A DNA stretch of 64,000 bases, taken from contig NZ_CP029427.2 in the NCBI RefSeq assembly GCF_002266465.3, positions 1,552,501-1,616,500 on the forward strand, read 5' to 3'. The translations under genes and the position numbers were made by a program. Below, piece after piece: positions 27,734 through 36,659 of this stretch (positions are counted from its first letter, which is position 1; the number at the start of each line of letters is the position of its first letter). This DNA comes from Bradyrhizobium symbiodeficiens. GTDB taxonomy: Bacteria; Pseudomonadota; Alphaproteobacteria; Rhizobiales; Xanthobacteraceae. The notes under the pieces were generated by a model that did no database searches, was not told the origin of the DNA, and saw only the letters and a list, made by a program, of their open reading frames with translations.

Positions 27734-28489
27734 ATGCCTTCGCCCGGCGTCGCAGCCGTCGATCGCGCTCTCAGCATTCTGGCCGCCTTCGAGGACGCGC
27801 CGGAGCCGATGACGCTGGCCGAGCTCGCCCGGCGCACCAAGATGTACAAGAGCACGTTGCTGCGGCTGATGACGTCGCTGCAGGAATTCGGCTATCTCGT
27901 CCAGCTCGCCGACGGTCGCTACCATCTTGGCCCGACCCCGTTCCGGCTGGGTGCGGTCTACCAGCGCAGCAACAATCTGCACGATCGGGTGATGCCGCTG
28001 CTGCGGCAGCTCGTGGCCGACGGGACCGAAAGCCCTTCGTTCCACGTGCGGCATGATGCCAGGCGCCGTCTGTGCGTCTTTCGCGTTGATTCCCGGCATT
28101 CGACGCTCGACCGGGTCGAGGCTGGCGCCCTGCTTCCGCTCGACCGGGGGGCGGCCGGCCGCATCATTCTGGCCTTCGACGGCGAGGAAGGCGAGGCCTA
28201 TGACGAGATCCGCGAGGGATGCATCGCCGTGTCGTTCGGCGAGCGCGACCCGGATTGCGCCGGGCTTGCCTGTCCGGTGTTCGGTCCGGGCGGGAAATGT
28301 GTTGGTGCGCTGTCGCTCTCGGGGCCGAAGCCGCGCTTTACGCGCGACACTATCAAGGCGATGTCATCGCTGCTGTTGAAGACCGCTATCCGCCTGACGC
28401 GTACGCTGGGCGGTCCGACCGATCTGCTCGACGGTGCCGTTGCAGCCTCGGTCGATGATGTGCGTCCCGCGCGACGGGCGAGGCGATGA
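27734..28489 (+). CDS. IclR-family transcriptional regulator
   Basis: DNA-binding regulator of 251 residues. The N-terminal winged HTH reads AVDRALSILAAFEDAPEPMTLAELARRTKMYKSTLLRLMTSL, and the C-terminal effector domain includes DRGAAGRIILAF and CVGALSLSGP. AGGAG precedes the ATG. It is the last gene of the operon and follows the dehydrogenase by eight bases. It probably controls that operon through the ATAGAA repeats at 24203-24247. Confidence 0.9.
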   Translation: MPSPGVAAVDRALSILAAFEDAPEPMTLAELARRTKMYKSTLLRLMTSLQEFGYLVQLADGRYHLGPTPFRLGAVYQRSNNLHDRVMPLLRQLVADGTESPSFHVRHDARRRLCVFRVDSRHSTLDRVEAGALLPLDRGAAGRIILAFDGEEGEAYDEIREGCIAVSFGERDPDCAGLACPVFGPGGKCVGALSLSGPKPRFTRDTIKAMSSLLLKTAIRLTRTLGGPTDLLDGAVAASVDDVRPARRARR

Positions 28490-28495
28490 GCAGTT

Positions 28496-29179
28496 CTACT
28501 GCTTCTGCAACAGCTTCAGACGGCAGCGCAGCGCTTCGCGAATATGCGCGCGGGCGAGCTGCTCGGCCTTGTTGCCGTCGCGCGCGGCGATGGCCTCGAT
28601 GATGGCCTCATGCTCGCGGTGGCTGGTCGACGGGCGCCCCGTCACGGTGAAGGTGGTGGGGCCGAGCAAGGCGATCCAGTCCTGCAATTCGCGAGAGGCG
28701 CTGTCGAGATAGCGGTTGCGCGCGGCGCGGCAGATGGCTTCGTGGAAGGCGCGGTTGAGCCGAGCCATCTCGGCCGTATCTGTCTTCGATGCCTCGACAA
28801 AAGCCTGCTCGATGTCGCGGAGCGCATCGATCTCCGTCGCCGAGGCGTGCTCGGCGGCCAAGCGTGCCGCGGCGCCTTCCATGATCTCGCGCATGGCGTA
28901 GAGCTCGAGCACCTCCGATATGTCGAGGTTGCGCACGATCACCCCGCGGCCGCCGGCGGGCTCGACGAAGCCGCGTGCCGCGAGCCGGCCCAGCGCTTCG
29001 CGGACCGGTGTGCGGCTGACGTTCAGCCGTTGCGCGACCTCTTCCTCGCGAAGGCGGTCGCCGGCGCGGTAGCTGCCGGCCTGAAGCGCCTCGCAGAGCG
29101 AGCGAAACACGGCTTCGCCGAGCGCGACGCCGCCGCCGCGCGCGATCGATCCGCGTGTCTTTGCCGGACGCCTCGCCAT
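28496..29179 (-). CDS. GntR-family regulator (FCD/FadR subfamily)
   Basis: Regulator of 227 residues. The N-terminal wHTH includes DRLREEEVAQRLNVSRTPVREALGRLAARGFVEPAGGRG; the helical FCD ligand domain includes YAMREIMEGAAARLAA, LNRAFHEAICRAARN and HREHEAIIEAIAARDGNKAEQLARAHI. The start at 29179 is chosen for AGGAAA just upstream and because the fold begins there; the frame stays open into the tcuA gene but that part is antisense. It diverges from tcuA, with a TTTGTATACAAA palindrome between them, and is the likely tcu regulator. Confidence 0.9.
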   Translation of the reverse strand: MARRPAKTRGSIARGGGVALGEAVFRSLCEALQAGSYRAGDRLREEEVAQRLNVSRTPVREALGRLAARGFVEPAGGRGVIVRNLDISEVLELYAMREIMEGAAARLAAEHASATEIDALRDIEQAFVEASKTDTAEMARLNRAFHEAICRAARNRYLDSASRELQDWIALLGPTTFTVTGRPSTSHREHEAIIEAIAARDGNKAEQLARAHIREALRCRLKLLQKQ

Positions 29180-29243
29180 GTTTCCTCGAAGCCAGGCGCA
29201 TCCTGCCCATGCAGAGATGACGCTTGCAGGGCTCCTGTATATC

Positions 29244-29255
29244 TTTGTATACAAA
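29244..29255. promoter_or_regulatory. Candidate GntR operator TTTGTATACAAA
   Basis: A perfect 12-bp palindrome in the divergent intergenic region (29180-29332) between the GntR gene and tcuA. GTATAC-centred palindromes are the usual target of FCD-type GntR regulators. A partial second copy, TGTATA, lies at 29236. Confidence 0.65.
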
Positions 29256-29332
29256 AGTACGCAATGGCGGTGAGGTTGACCGGAGCCGCCGGCGGATAGA
29301 ATGTCTCCACATCGTCGCATCGGGCAGACGGC

Positions 29333-30725
29333 ATGAGCAGCAAATACGACGTGCTGGTGATCGGCGGCGGCAACGCGGCGCTGTGCGCGGCAATCGCGGC
29401 GCGGCGCGGCGGAGCATCGGTGCTCGTGCTCGAAGGCGCGCCGAAATTCTACCGCGGCGGAAACACTCGCCACACCCGCAACATGCGCTGCGCCCATGAT
29501 GCGGCCACCGAAATCCTGACCGGCCCCTATACCGAGGAGGAGTTCTGGGAAGACCTGCTGCGCGTCACCGGCGGTCAGACCGACGAGGTGCTCGCACGCC
29601 ACATGATCCGCGAGTCCAAGGACATCCTGAACTGGATCGTGGAGCAGGGCGTGCGCTGGCAACCCTCGCTCGGTGGCACGCTGAGCCTCGGCCGAACCAA
29701 TTCCTTCTTTCTCGGCGGTGGCCGCGCGATGCTGAACGCGCTGTATCTGACCGCCGAGCGGCTCGGCGTCGATGTCGAATACGATGCCGAGGTCACCGAC
29801 CTCGTGATCGAGGACGGCATGTTCCTCGCCGCGCGCCTGAAACGGCCGATCAGGGGCGAGACCGAGATCCGCGCGACCTCCCTGGTCGCAGCCGCCGGCG
29901 GGTTCGAGGCCAACATCGAATGGCTCAAGCAATATTGGGGCGATGCGGCCGATAATTTCTTGATTCGCGGCACGCCCTATAATCGCGGGTTCGATCCTGA
30001 AGATGCTGCTCGACAAGGGCGTGCAGGAGGTCGGCGATCCCACCCAGTGCCATGCGGTCGCGATCGACGCCCGCGCGCCGAAATTCGACGGCGGGATCAT
30101 CACGCGCCACGACTCCGTCGTGTTCGGCATCGTCGTGAACAAGCACGCGCAGCGCTTCTATGACGAGGGCGAGGATATCTGGCCGAAGCGCTACGCGATC
30201 TGGGGCCGGCTGGTCGCGGCGCAGCCCGACCAGATCGCCTACATCATTTTCGATTCCACCGTCGTCACGAGCTTCATGCCGACGCTGTTCCCGCCGATTG
30301 CCGGGCAGACGATCGGGGAACTTGCCGGCAAGCTCGAGCTCGATCCGGCCGCGTTGGAGAAGACCATCACCGAATTCAACGCGGCGGTGCGGCCCGGGAC
30401 TTTCGACCACACCATCCTGGACGACTGCGTCACCGAGGGCATCACGCCGCCAAAAACGCACTGGGCGCGCAAAATCGAGACGCCGCCTTATCTCGCTTAT
30501 CCGGTGCGGCCCGGCATCACCTTCACCTATCTCGGCACGCGCGTTAACAAAGAAGCCCGGATGCAGATGGCTGACGGCAAGCCGTCGGCCAACATGTTCG
30601 CGGCCGGCGAGATCATGGCCGGCAACGTGCTCGGCAAGGGTTATGCCGCCGGCATGGGCATGACCATCGGCAGCGTGTTCGGGCGGATCGCAGGACGGGA
30701 AGCGGCGAAACATGCACGGAACTAA
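29333..30725 (+). pseudogene. tcuA: FAD-dependent tricarballylate dehydrogenase TcuA, frameshifted
   Basis: The product is a flavoprotein that oxidises tricarballylate to cis-aconitate in TcuA-type systems. The FAD site is VLVIGGGNAALCAAIAARRGG (residues 7-27); GGFEANIEW and the C-terminal GEIMAGNVLGKGYAAGMGM are family motifs. The first frame is good until NRG at 29989; the +1 frame then continues SILKMLLDKGVQEVGDPTQCHAVAID to the stop at 30725. An extra T at 29990 explains the break. Joined, the protein would be about 463 residues, normal for TcuA. No other stop codons are present. It overlaps tcuB by 14 bases. Confidence 0.8.
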
Positions 30726-31812
30726 GATTTTGGACGAAGCCGATCGTCTGATGACGGTCTGCAATTCCTGCCGTTACTGCGAGGGGCTGTGCGCGGTATT
30801 TCCGGCGATGGAGATGCGCCGCGCCTTCTCGGACGGCGACCTCAACTATCTCGCCAATCTCTGCCATGGCTGCGGCGCCTGCTATGTCGACTGCCAGTTC
30901 TCGCCGCCACATGAGTTCAACGTCAATGTCCCCAAGACGCTCGCGATCGCGCGTTCCGAGTCCTATGCCGCTTATGCCTGGCCGGGTGCGCTGTCCGGCG
31001 CCTTCGCCCGCAATGGCCTCGTCATCAGCATCGTCGCCCGCGCTCAGCATGGCCGTCTTCATCCTCGGCTTCGCCGCCCTGAACGACCGCAGCGTGCTGT
31101 TCGGCGTGCACACCGGCCCCGGCGCGTTCTACAGACTGATGCCGCATAACGCGATGGCGGCACTGTTCAGCATCGCGTTCCTCTATGCGATCCTGGCTCT
31201 CGTCATGAGTGTGCGCGCTTTCTGGCGCGACATCGGCGCCCCGTCGGCGGCCGCGCCGATGGGGGCTCGATCTTTCAGGCGATCCGCGATGCCGGCGAGC
31301 TGCGCTATCTCCATGGCGGCGGCGTCGGTTGCTACAACGAGGACGACAAGCCGACCGACCGGCGCAAATTCTATCACCACCTGACCTTCTACGGATTCCT
31401 GCTGTGCTTTGCCGCGACATCGGTGGCGACGCTATATCACTATTTGCTTGCGCGCGAGGCGCCGTATCCGTGGTGGGACCTGCCGGTGGTGCTGGGCACA
31501 CTCGGCGGAGTCGGTCTGATCATCGGTCCGGTCGGCCTGTTCATGGCCAAGATGCGGCGCGATCCGGCGCTGCTCGACGAGAAACCGCTACGGCATGGAT
31601 GTCGGCTTCATCGCCATGCTGTTCCTGACCGGCCCTCACCGGATGGCACTTCTGGTCCTGCGCGAGACCGCCGCGATGGGGCCGCTGCTGGCGCTGCATC
31701 TCGGCGCGGTGTTCGCGCTGTTCGTCACCATGCCTACGGCAAGTTCGTGCACGGCATCTATCGCTTCGCTGCGCTCGTGCGCTATGCGCAGGAGCGAAGG
31801 ACCGCGGCGTGA
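30712..31812 (+). pseudogene. tcuB: TcuB-like tricarballylate/citrate utilisation iron-sulfur membrane protein, multiply frameshifted
   Basis: TcuB-type proteins reoxidise the FADH2 of TcuA and pass electrons to the membrane. Visible parts are two ferredoxin-like clusters (CNSCRYCEGLC and CHGCGACYVDC), then membrane helices and GGGVGCYNEDDKPTDRRKFYHHLTFYGF. Four single-base changes switch frame: an extra C at 31037-31039, a missing G at 31261-31265, an extra C at 31585-31586 and a missing C at 31733-31734. Each shift restores recognisable TcuB sequence, ending [22 protein letters not shown] and a TGA at 31810. Apart from these it is a complete gene of about 366 codons. Confidence 0.78.
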
Positions 31813-31937
31813 CCCGTTAATTCCATCGCCCGGAGCGCCCGCTCCAGCCTGGTCAGGGACGCCGAGGTCCGCGCGATGCCGTGAAGCAGAACCACTCCCG
31901 GGCATCGTGCGTCGCCTGATTGAGGCGCCTTTTGCAT
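31782..31937 (-). pseudogene. Truncated alpha/beta hydrolase gene (first 38 codons only)
   Basis: The ATG at 31937 lies five bases after the original stop of the acyltransferase fusion gene. It encodes [20 protein letters not shown] and [12 protein letters not shown], the N-terminal strand, HG oxyanion motif and first helix typical of lipase-like hydrolases. Recognisable sequence ends at 31824; the rest of the frame (to 31782) is antisense to the 3' end of tcuB. The remaining roughly 200 residues are missing, so this is a breakpoint remnant. Confidence 0.65.
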
Positions 31938-31942
31938 CGGTC

Positions 31943-34900
31943 TTACGCCACCTCGCGCTCGGGCGCTGACGCCTGCTCGCGGGCCATTGCGGTGGCCGTG
32001 ACGTAGTCGGTCTTGCCGGTGCCGAGCAGCGGCACTTTTGTCGACCACCATGATCGCCGCGGGAACGGTCAGCTCGGAGGCGCCGATCGTCTTGGCCTGG
32101 CCCTGCATTGCGCTGCGCTCGGCGTTCTTCTCCGTCGTCAGCAGCACGATGCGCTCGCCCTTGCGCGGATCGGGGATCGACACCGCGACCGATGCGGCTT
32201 GCGGCCACAGTGTGGTCGCGATGGCTTCGACCGCCGACAGTGACACCATTTCGCCCGCGATCTTGGCAAAGCGCTTGGCGCGGCCCTTGATGGTGATGAA
32301 GCCGGCGGGGTCGATCGCCACGATGTCGCCGGTGTCGTGCCAGCCCTCCGGGAGCACTTCGAGCACGCCGGGATTTTCCGCCCTGAGGTAGCCGAGCATC
32401 ACGTTTGGTCCGCGTACCGAGAGCCGTCCACCCTCCTCGATGCCGGGGACCGGATCGAGGCGGCTTTCCATCAGCGGCGACAGGCGGCCGACGGTGCCGG
32501 GACGATTAGCCATCGGCGTGTTCATCGCCAGCACCGGCGCGGTCTCGGTGACGCCATAGCCTTCGAGGATGCGAATGCCGTAGCGTTCCATGAAGACCTG
32601 CCGCGTGCGGTCCTTGACCGCCTCGGCGCCGGCGATCACGAGGCGCAAGGTACGGAAGTCGTAGGCATGCGCCGAGCGCGCATAGCCGGTGAGGAACGTG
32701 TCGGTGCCGAACAGGATGGTCGCGCCGGTCTGGTAGATCAGCTCGGGCACGATCCGGTAGTGCAGCGGCGAGGGATACATGTAGATCGGAATGCCCGCGA
32801 GCATCGGCATCATCATGCCGCCCGTGAGCCCGAACGAGTGGAACACCGGCAGCACGTTGAACACCTTGTCATTGGCGTTGGCATCGACCCGCGCCAAAGC
32901 CTGCGCCGCGTTGGCGAGGATGTTGCGGTGGGACAGCACCACGCCCTTGGGCGTTCCTTCCGAACCCGACGTGAACAGGACCACGGCCGGATCGCTGGCC
33001 TGGCGGACGACGCGCGGCTTCGTGCCGGCGAGCAGGCCCTTGATCTTGTCGGCGGTGCCGATCGAGGCGCGGACGTCCTCGAGATAGACGACCCGGGCTT
33101 CTCCGGAGATCGCAGCCATCAGCTTGTCCAGTTTGCCCTTCTCGATGAAGGCCTTCGAGGTCAGCACGGTCTTGATCTGCGCGGCCTTCATGGCGGCGAG
33201 CACGTTGACGGGGCCGGCCGAGAAGTTGAGCATCGCCGGGACCCGGCCGATGTTCTGCAGCGCCATGAAGACGACGGCGACGCCTGCGGAATTCGGCAGC
33301 AGCACGCCGACATTCTCTCCGACGATGGTGCCGCTCTCCAGCTTCCGGCTCAGGACCTGCGCGCCGAGGATCAGCTTGCGATAGGTCAGCTTGGTGCCGA
33401 GCGCGTCCTCGATGATGACCTTGCCGGTGTCGCGGTCGCGATAGGCATGTCCGAGCGCCTCGAACAACGAGTGATCGAGCATGGCGTTCTTGACGAGAGC
33501 GTCGATCATCACGTCCTGAAGTGCGGCCCCGGCGGCATTGCGGCGCACCTTGCCCTTCAGCGCCGGGTCGACCGGAAGCTTGACCGGCGGCAGGATGGTG
33601 ACCGTCACCCGCGGAAACCACGAGCGCTTGACCTGGCTGGCGTTGAGATAGCTGAGATGCGAGCGCTGCGCGCCCTCGATGCGGACCGGCACCACCACGG
33701 CATCGGCCTTGTCCGCGATCATCGCGGTGCCGTCATAGACCTTCATCAGCGAGCCCGAGACGGTGATGCGTCCCTCCGGGAAGATCACAACCGGCTCGCC
33801 GGCGGCGACCAGCTTGATCAGGTCGCGCGCGGCCAGCGGCTTGGTCGGATCCATGGTGTAGTGCTTGACGACGCGCAGGAAAGGCTTCGCCCACCAGGCT
33901 TTGGCGATGCCGGTGTCGACTGCGAAGCTCGCGTCGATCGGCAGCACGGCGTGCAGCAGCGGGCCGTCGATCAGGCTGACATGGTTGGGCGCGATCAGCA
34001 TCCGCGTGCCCGGAGGCGGCAGGTTTTCCAGCCCGCGAACCTCGGTCCGGAACAATGCGCGGAACAATAATCCGCCGAAGTCGCGGACGCCTTCCTTGCC
34101 CCACTTGGTCAGCACGAACCAGACTGCGCCGAAGCTGGCGACGCCGAGACCAAAGAAGATCCAGCCGATATGAAGGCCGGCCGCCTGCAGCAGCGCGACG
34201 AACAGCGAGCCGACAACCATGAAGGCCGCCTGCAGCACGTTGCCGGCGGCGATGATGCGGGCGCGCTCGGATGGCGCCGACCAAGCCTGGACCGCGGCGA
34301 AGGAGGGAACGACGAACAGGCCGCCGCCGAACGCGAAGGCGACGAAGTCGACCAGCATGCGCAGGCCCGCGAACGAGGTCGCGAAGTCGGCCGCGGCGAT
34401 GTCCTGGCCCTTGGCGGTGACGCCGATGGCCCAGGCGAGATCGAGGCCGGCGAACCCCATGATGATGGCACCGATCGGCACCAGCGCGAGGTTCGGGCGA
34501 ACGTGGCTGAGGCTGGCCGCGAACAGCGAGCCGATGGCGATGCCGATCGCGAAGATCGCAAGGCACAGCGTCACCACGCCTTCGGTGCCGCCGATGACAT
34601 CCTTGACCAGCGCCGGCAGCAGCGACAGCACGATCGCGCCGACCAGCCAGAACCAGGAGACGATCACGGTGCCGTCCCACAGCCGGTGGTCGGCGTGCAG
34701 GGTCTTGAGAAGGCTTACCGTCGAGGTCCAGGGATTGGCATCGACGGGCAGGTCGGGCGCGGACGGTGTCGTCTGCGGAATGCGGGAAGCGAACGCCCAG
34801 GACAGCAGGGCCAGCACGACCACGGCCGATGCGACCCAGCCCATATGCGCGGATCCAGCGACGAACTGGCCGCCGGCGACGGTGCCGAGCAGGATCGCCA

Positions 34901-35348
34901 TGAAGGTCGCGCCTTCGACCAGCGCGTTGCCGGTCGCGAGCTCGCCGAGCTCGAGCTGATCCGGAAGCATGGAGTATTTCACGGGCCCGAACAGCGCGGC
35001 GATGACGCCGAACAGCGCGAGCGCTGCGAACAGCAGCGGCACCGAGTGCAGGAAGAACCCAGCGGCCGCAAAAGCCGCGGCGAAGATCTCGGCGAATTTG
35101 AGCCGCCTTGCGACGACGGATTTGACGTATTTGTCGGCGAGCTGGCCGCCGAGCCCCGACAGGATGAAATAGGGGAAGATGAAGACCGCGCCTGCCACCG
35201 TCACCAGCGCGTCGCCGTGGCCGGTTGCAGCGCTGTAAAGCAGAATGATGACGAGCGCGTTCTTGAGCACGTTGTCATTGAGCGCCGAGAAGAATTGCGC
35301 CCAGAACAGCGGCGCAAAGCGGCGTGACGACATCAATTCCCTGATCAT
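31943..35348 (-). CDS. LplT-PlsC-acyl-ACP synthetase fusion (acyl-[ACP]--phospholipid O-acyltransferase), C-terminus frameshifted
   Basis: Inner-membrane protein for uptake and reacylation of lysophospholipids. Residues 1 to about 410 are an MFS lysophospholipid flippase (LplT-like, start [23 protein letters not shown]). About 430-640 form a PlsC acyltransferase with the HX4D motif in [11 protein letters not shown] and [10 protein letters not shown]. About 660-1125 form an AMP-dependent acyl ligase ([36 protein letters not shown]). After IMVVDK the frame breaks at a TTTT run (32036-32039, one T too many). The restored frame reads [20 protein letters not shown] and stops at 31943. The lost tail includes the ligase's catalytic-Lys region (GTGKTDY), so a real frameshift would impair ligase activity. 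A start at 35333 is also possible. Confidence 0.88.
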
Positions 35349-35708
35349 GATCAGTCCTGTTTTGGAAAGGCAGCCTGAAGTGCTTGCAGAGTGGGTGAAA
35401 CGTCACGACCGGAAGGATGGGGATCGGACGATTGCAGGGTGACGAAGGTCGGCGCCTGCTCTGTCCCCTCGGTCCCTCTGATCTTGTTGGTATCCAAGTG
35501 GCCTCGGTAGGTTCGCAAATATCTGGTCGCGACTGCAGTTCGGGCGGAAAGGTGGCGTCTGTTGGGGTATCGCGTGGGGCGATGAGGAAAAGTTGAACCG
35601 CATCGCCGAAGGTGACGAAATCGGATGCCGATGTCGGGGCATGGTAAGTCCTTCCTTGCAACCCGACCTTGCATTCGAATCGACCGGAACGTGCCGGCTG
35701 CGCGCGCT
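35349..35708. other. 360-base gap without a supported gene
   Basis: Lies upstream of the acyltransferase fusion gene and should contain its promoter. Open frames on both strands here have arginine/proline-rich translations without recognisable domains or good ribosome-binding sites, and are not called. No repeats or hairpins stand out. Confidence 0.5.
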
Positions 35709-35975
35709 TCAGGTGAGATGGGCGAGGTGGCGAAAGGGCGACAAGCGGCCAAGAACGCTGAGCTTGCGGCCTTCGAGACGTGCGCGGTCGCGGCTGGCCC
35801 GCCACGTCCGGAAGGTCGCGCGGCGTTCGGCAAGCACGCCGGCAATGTCGCAGGCATTTGCGATGCGATCGATCGGCCTCATGGTGAACCGCAGCAGGGC
35901 CCGGACAGGGCCGGTCACGAGAACGATGGCGTCATCGACGAAGGTGGCGGCGATATCAACAGCGAGGGTTTGCAT
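35709..35975 (-). CDS. Small hypothetical protein, divergent from the TetR gene
   Basis: Open frame of 88 residues (start MQTLAVDIAATFVDDAIVLVTGPVRALLRF), with one amphipathic or weakly hydrophobic N-terminal stretch and a basic C-terminus. CGGAGA lies upstream of the ATG at 35975, and a TetR-type palindrome (35998-36010) lies 22 bases ahead, so it could be under the control of the divergent TetR gene. No family is recognised. It may be a chance frame. Confidence 0.4.
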   Translation of the reverse strand: MQTLAVDIAATFVDDAIVLVTGPVRALLRFTMRPIDRIANACDIAGVLAERRATFRTWRASRDRARLEGRKLSVLGRLSPFRHLAHLT

Positions 35976-35997
35976 TTTTCAGGTCTCCGGGTTAATT

Positions 35998-36040
35998 TGA
36001 ACAATGTTCACATGAGTAGCTTGAAAATGAACAATGTTCA
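35998..36040. promoter_or_regulatory. Two identical 13-bp palindromes, probable TetR autoregulatory operators
   Basis: TGAACAATGTTCA occurs at 35998-36010 and again at 36028-36040, centres 30 bases apart. Each has perfect 6-bp arms around one central base. The first lies directly before the TetR start codon at 36012; the second lies inside its first ten codons. Bound repressor would block initiation of the regulator and probably the divergent small gene. Confidence 0.8.
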
Positions 36041-36647
36041 AGAAGAATCGCTGCGAGATCAGAAAAAAAATCGGAGGCGGCTCCAGATCCTGGAGATTGC
36101 GCGGGGTATTATTGCGTCTAAAGGATTGAGATCGTTGAAGGTTCGGGATGTTGCGGAGGCCGCCGGCTGTTCCGTCGGCAGCGTCTATAACGAGTTCGGC
36201 GACTTCGACGGGGTGATCCTGACCGTCAATCGGGAGACTGTTCAGGCCCTGACGGCCCGGCTACGCGGGGTTCCGGCCGATGACCCTGTGCGCCAGCTCT
36301 ACGGGCTTGCCGAGACCTATCTCGAGTTCTTCGCGGAGCACGCCAATCTGCTGCGCTCGCTGTTCGAACACCGGATGGAGGACGACCGTCCTTATCCCGA
36401 CGACATCCTGCAGATGGTGATGGATGCTTTCGCGCTGATGCATCCACCCCTGGTCCGGCTGCTACCGGATGCCGATGACGTCAAGATCGCGCTGTTGTCG
36501 CGCACCCTGTTTTCAGCCGTGCATGGAATCATCTCGCTCGGTCTGGAGGAGCGCATGGTGGCCGTGCCGCCCCAGATGCTGCGTCAGCAGGTTGAACAAT
36601 TCCTCGACGCGCATCTGGTGGGTCTCGGGATCGTGCCGCCGCGGTGA
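36012..36647 (+). CDS. TetR/AcrR-family transcriptional regulator
   Basis: Regulator of about 211 residues. The N-terminal HTH includes ILEIARGIIASKGLRSLKVRDVAEAAGCSVGSVYNEFGDFDGVI; a helical ligand domain follows. The ATG at 36012 is chosen; one at 36027 is possible. Longer upstream frames are not coding-like. Two TGAACAATGTTCA palindromes straddle the start. Its neighbours are the lysophospholipid acyltransferase fusion and a diguanylate cyclase; TetR proteins beside acyl-lipid genes often sense acyl-CoA or fatty acids, but this is inference. Confidence 0.9.
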   Translation: MSSLKMNNVQEESLRDQKKNRRRLQILEIARGIIASKGLRSLKVRDVAEAAGCSVGSVYNEFGDFDGVILTVNRETVQALTARLRGVPADDPVRQLYGLAETYLEFFAEHANLLRSLFEHRMEDDRPYPDDILQMVMDAFALMHPPLVRLLPDADDVKIALLSRTLFSAVHGIISLGLEERMVAVPPQMLRQQVEQFLDAHLVGLGIVPPR

Positions 36648-36659
36648 CGGCGGAGAGCG

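Noticed and set aside
29180..30142. Upstream extension of the GntR frame into tcuA
   Set aside because: The HTH begins right after 29179, a ribosome-binding site is present there, and the extension is antisense to conserved TcuA sequence.
34170..35327. A 385-codon open frame on the plus strand opposite the acyltransferase fusion
   Set aside because: Composition is Glu/Arg/Gln-rich without domains; it mirrors the membrane region of the real gene.
35351..35857. A 168-codon minus-strand frame upstream of the acyltransferase fusion
   Set aside because: Pro/Ala/Arg-rich translation, no ribosome-binding site or domain, and it overlaps a better small ORF.
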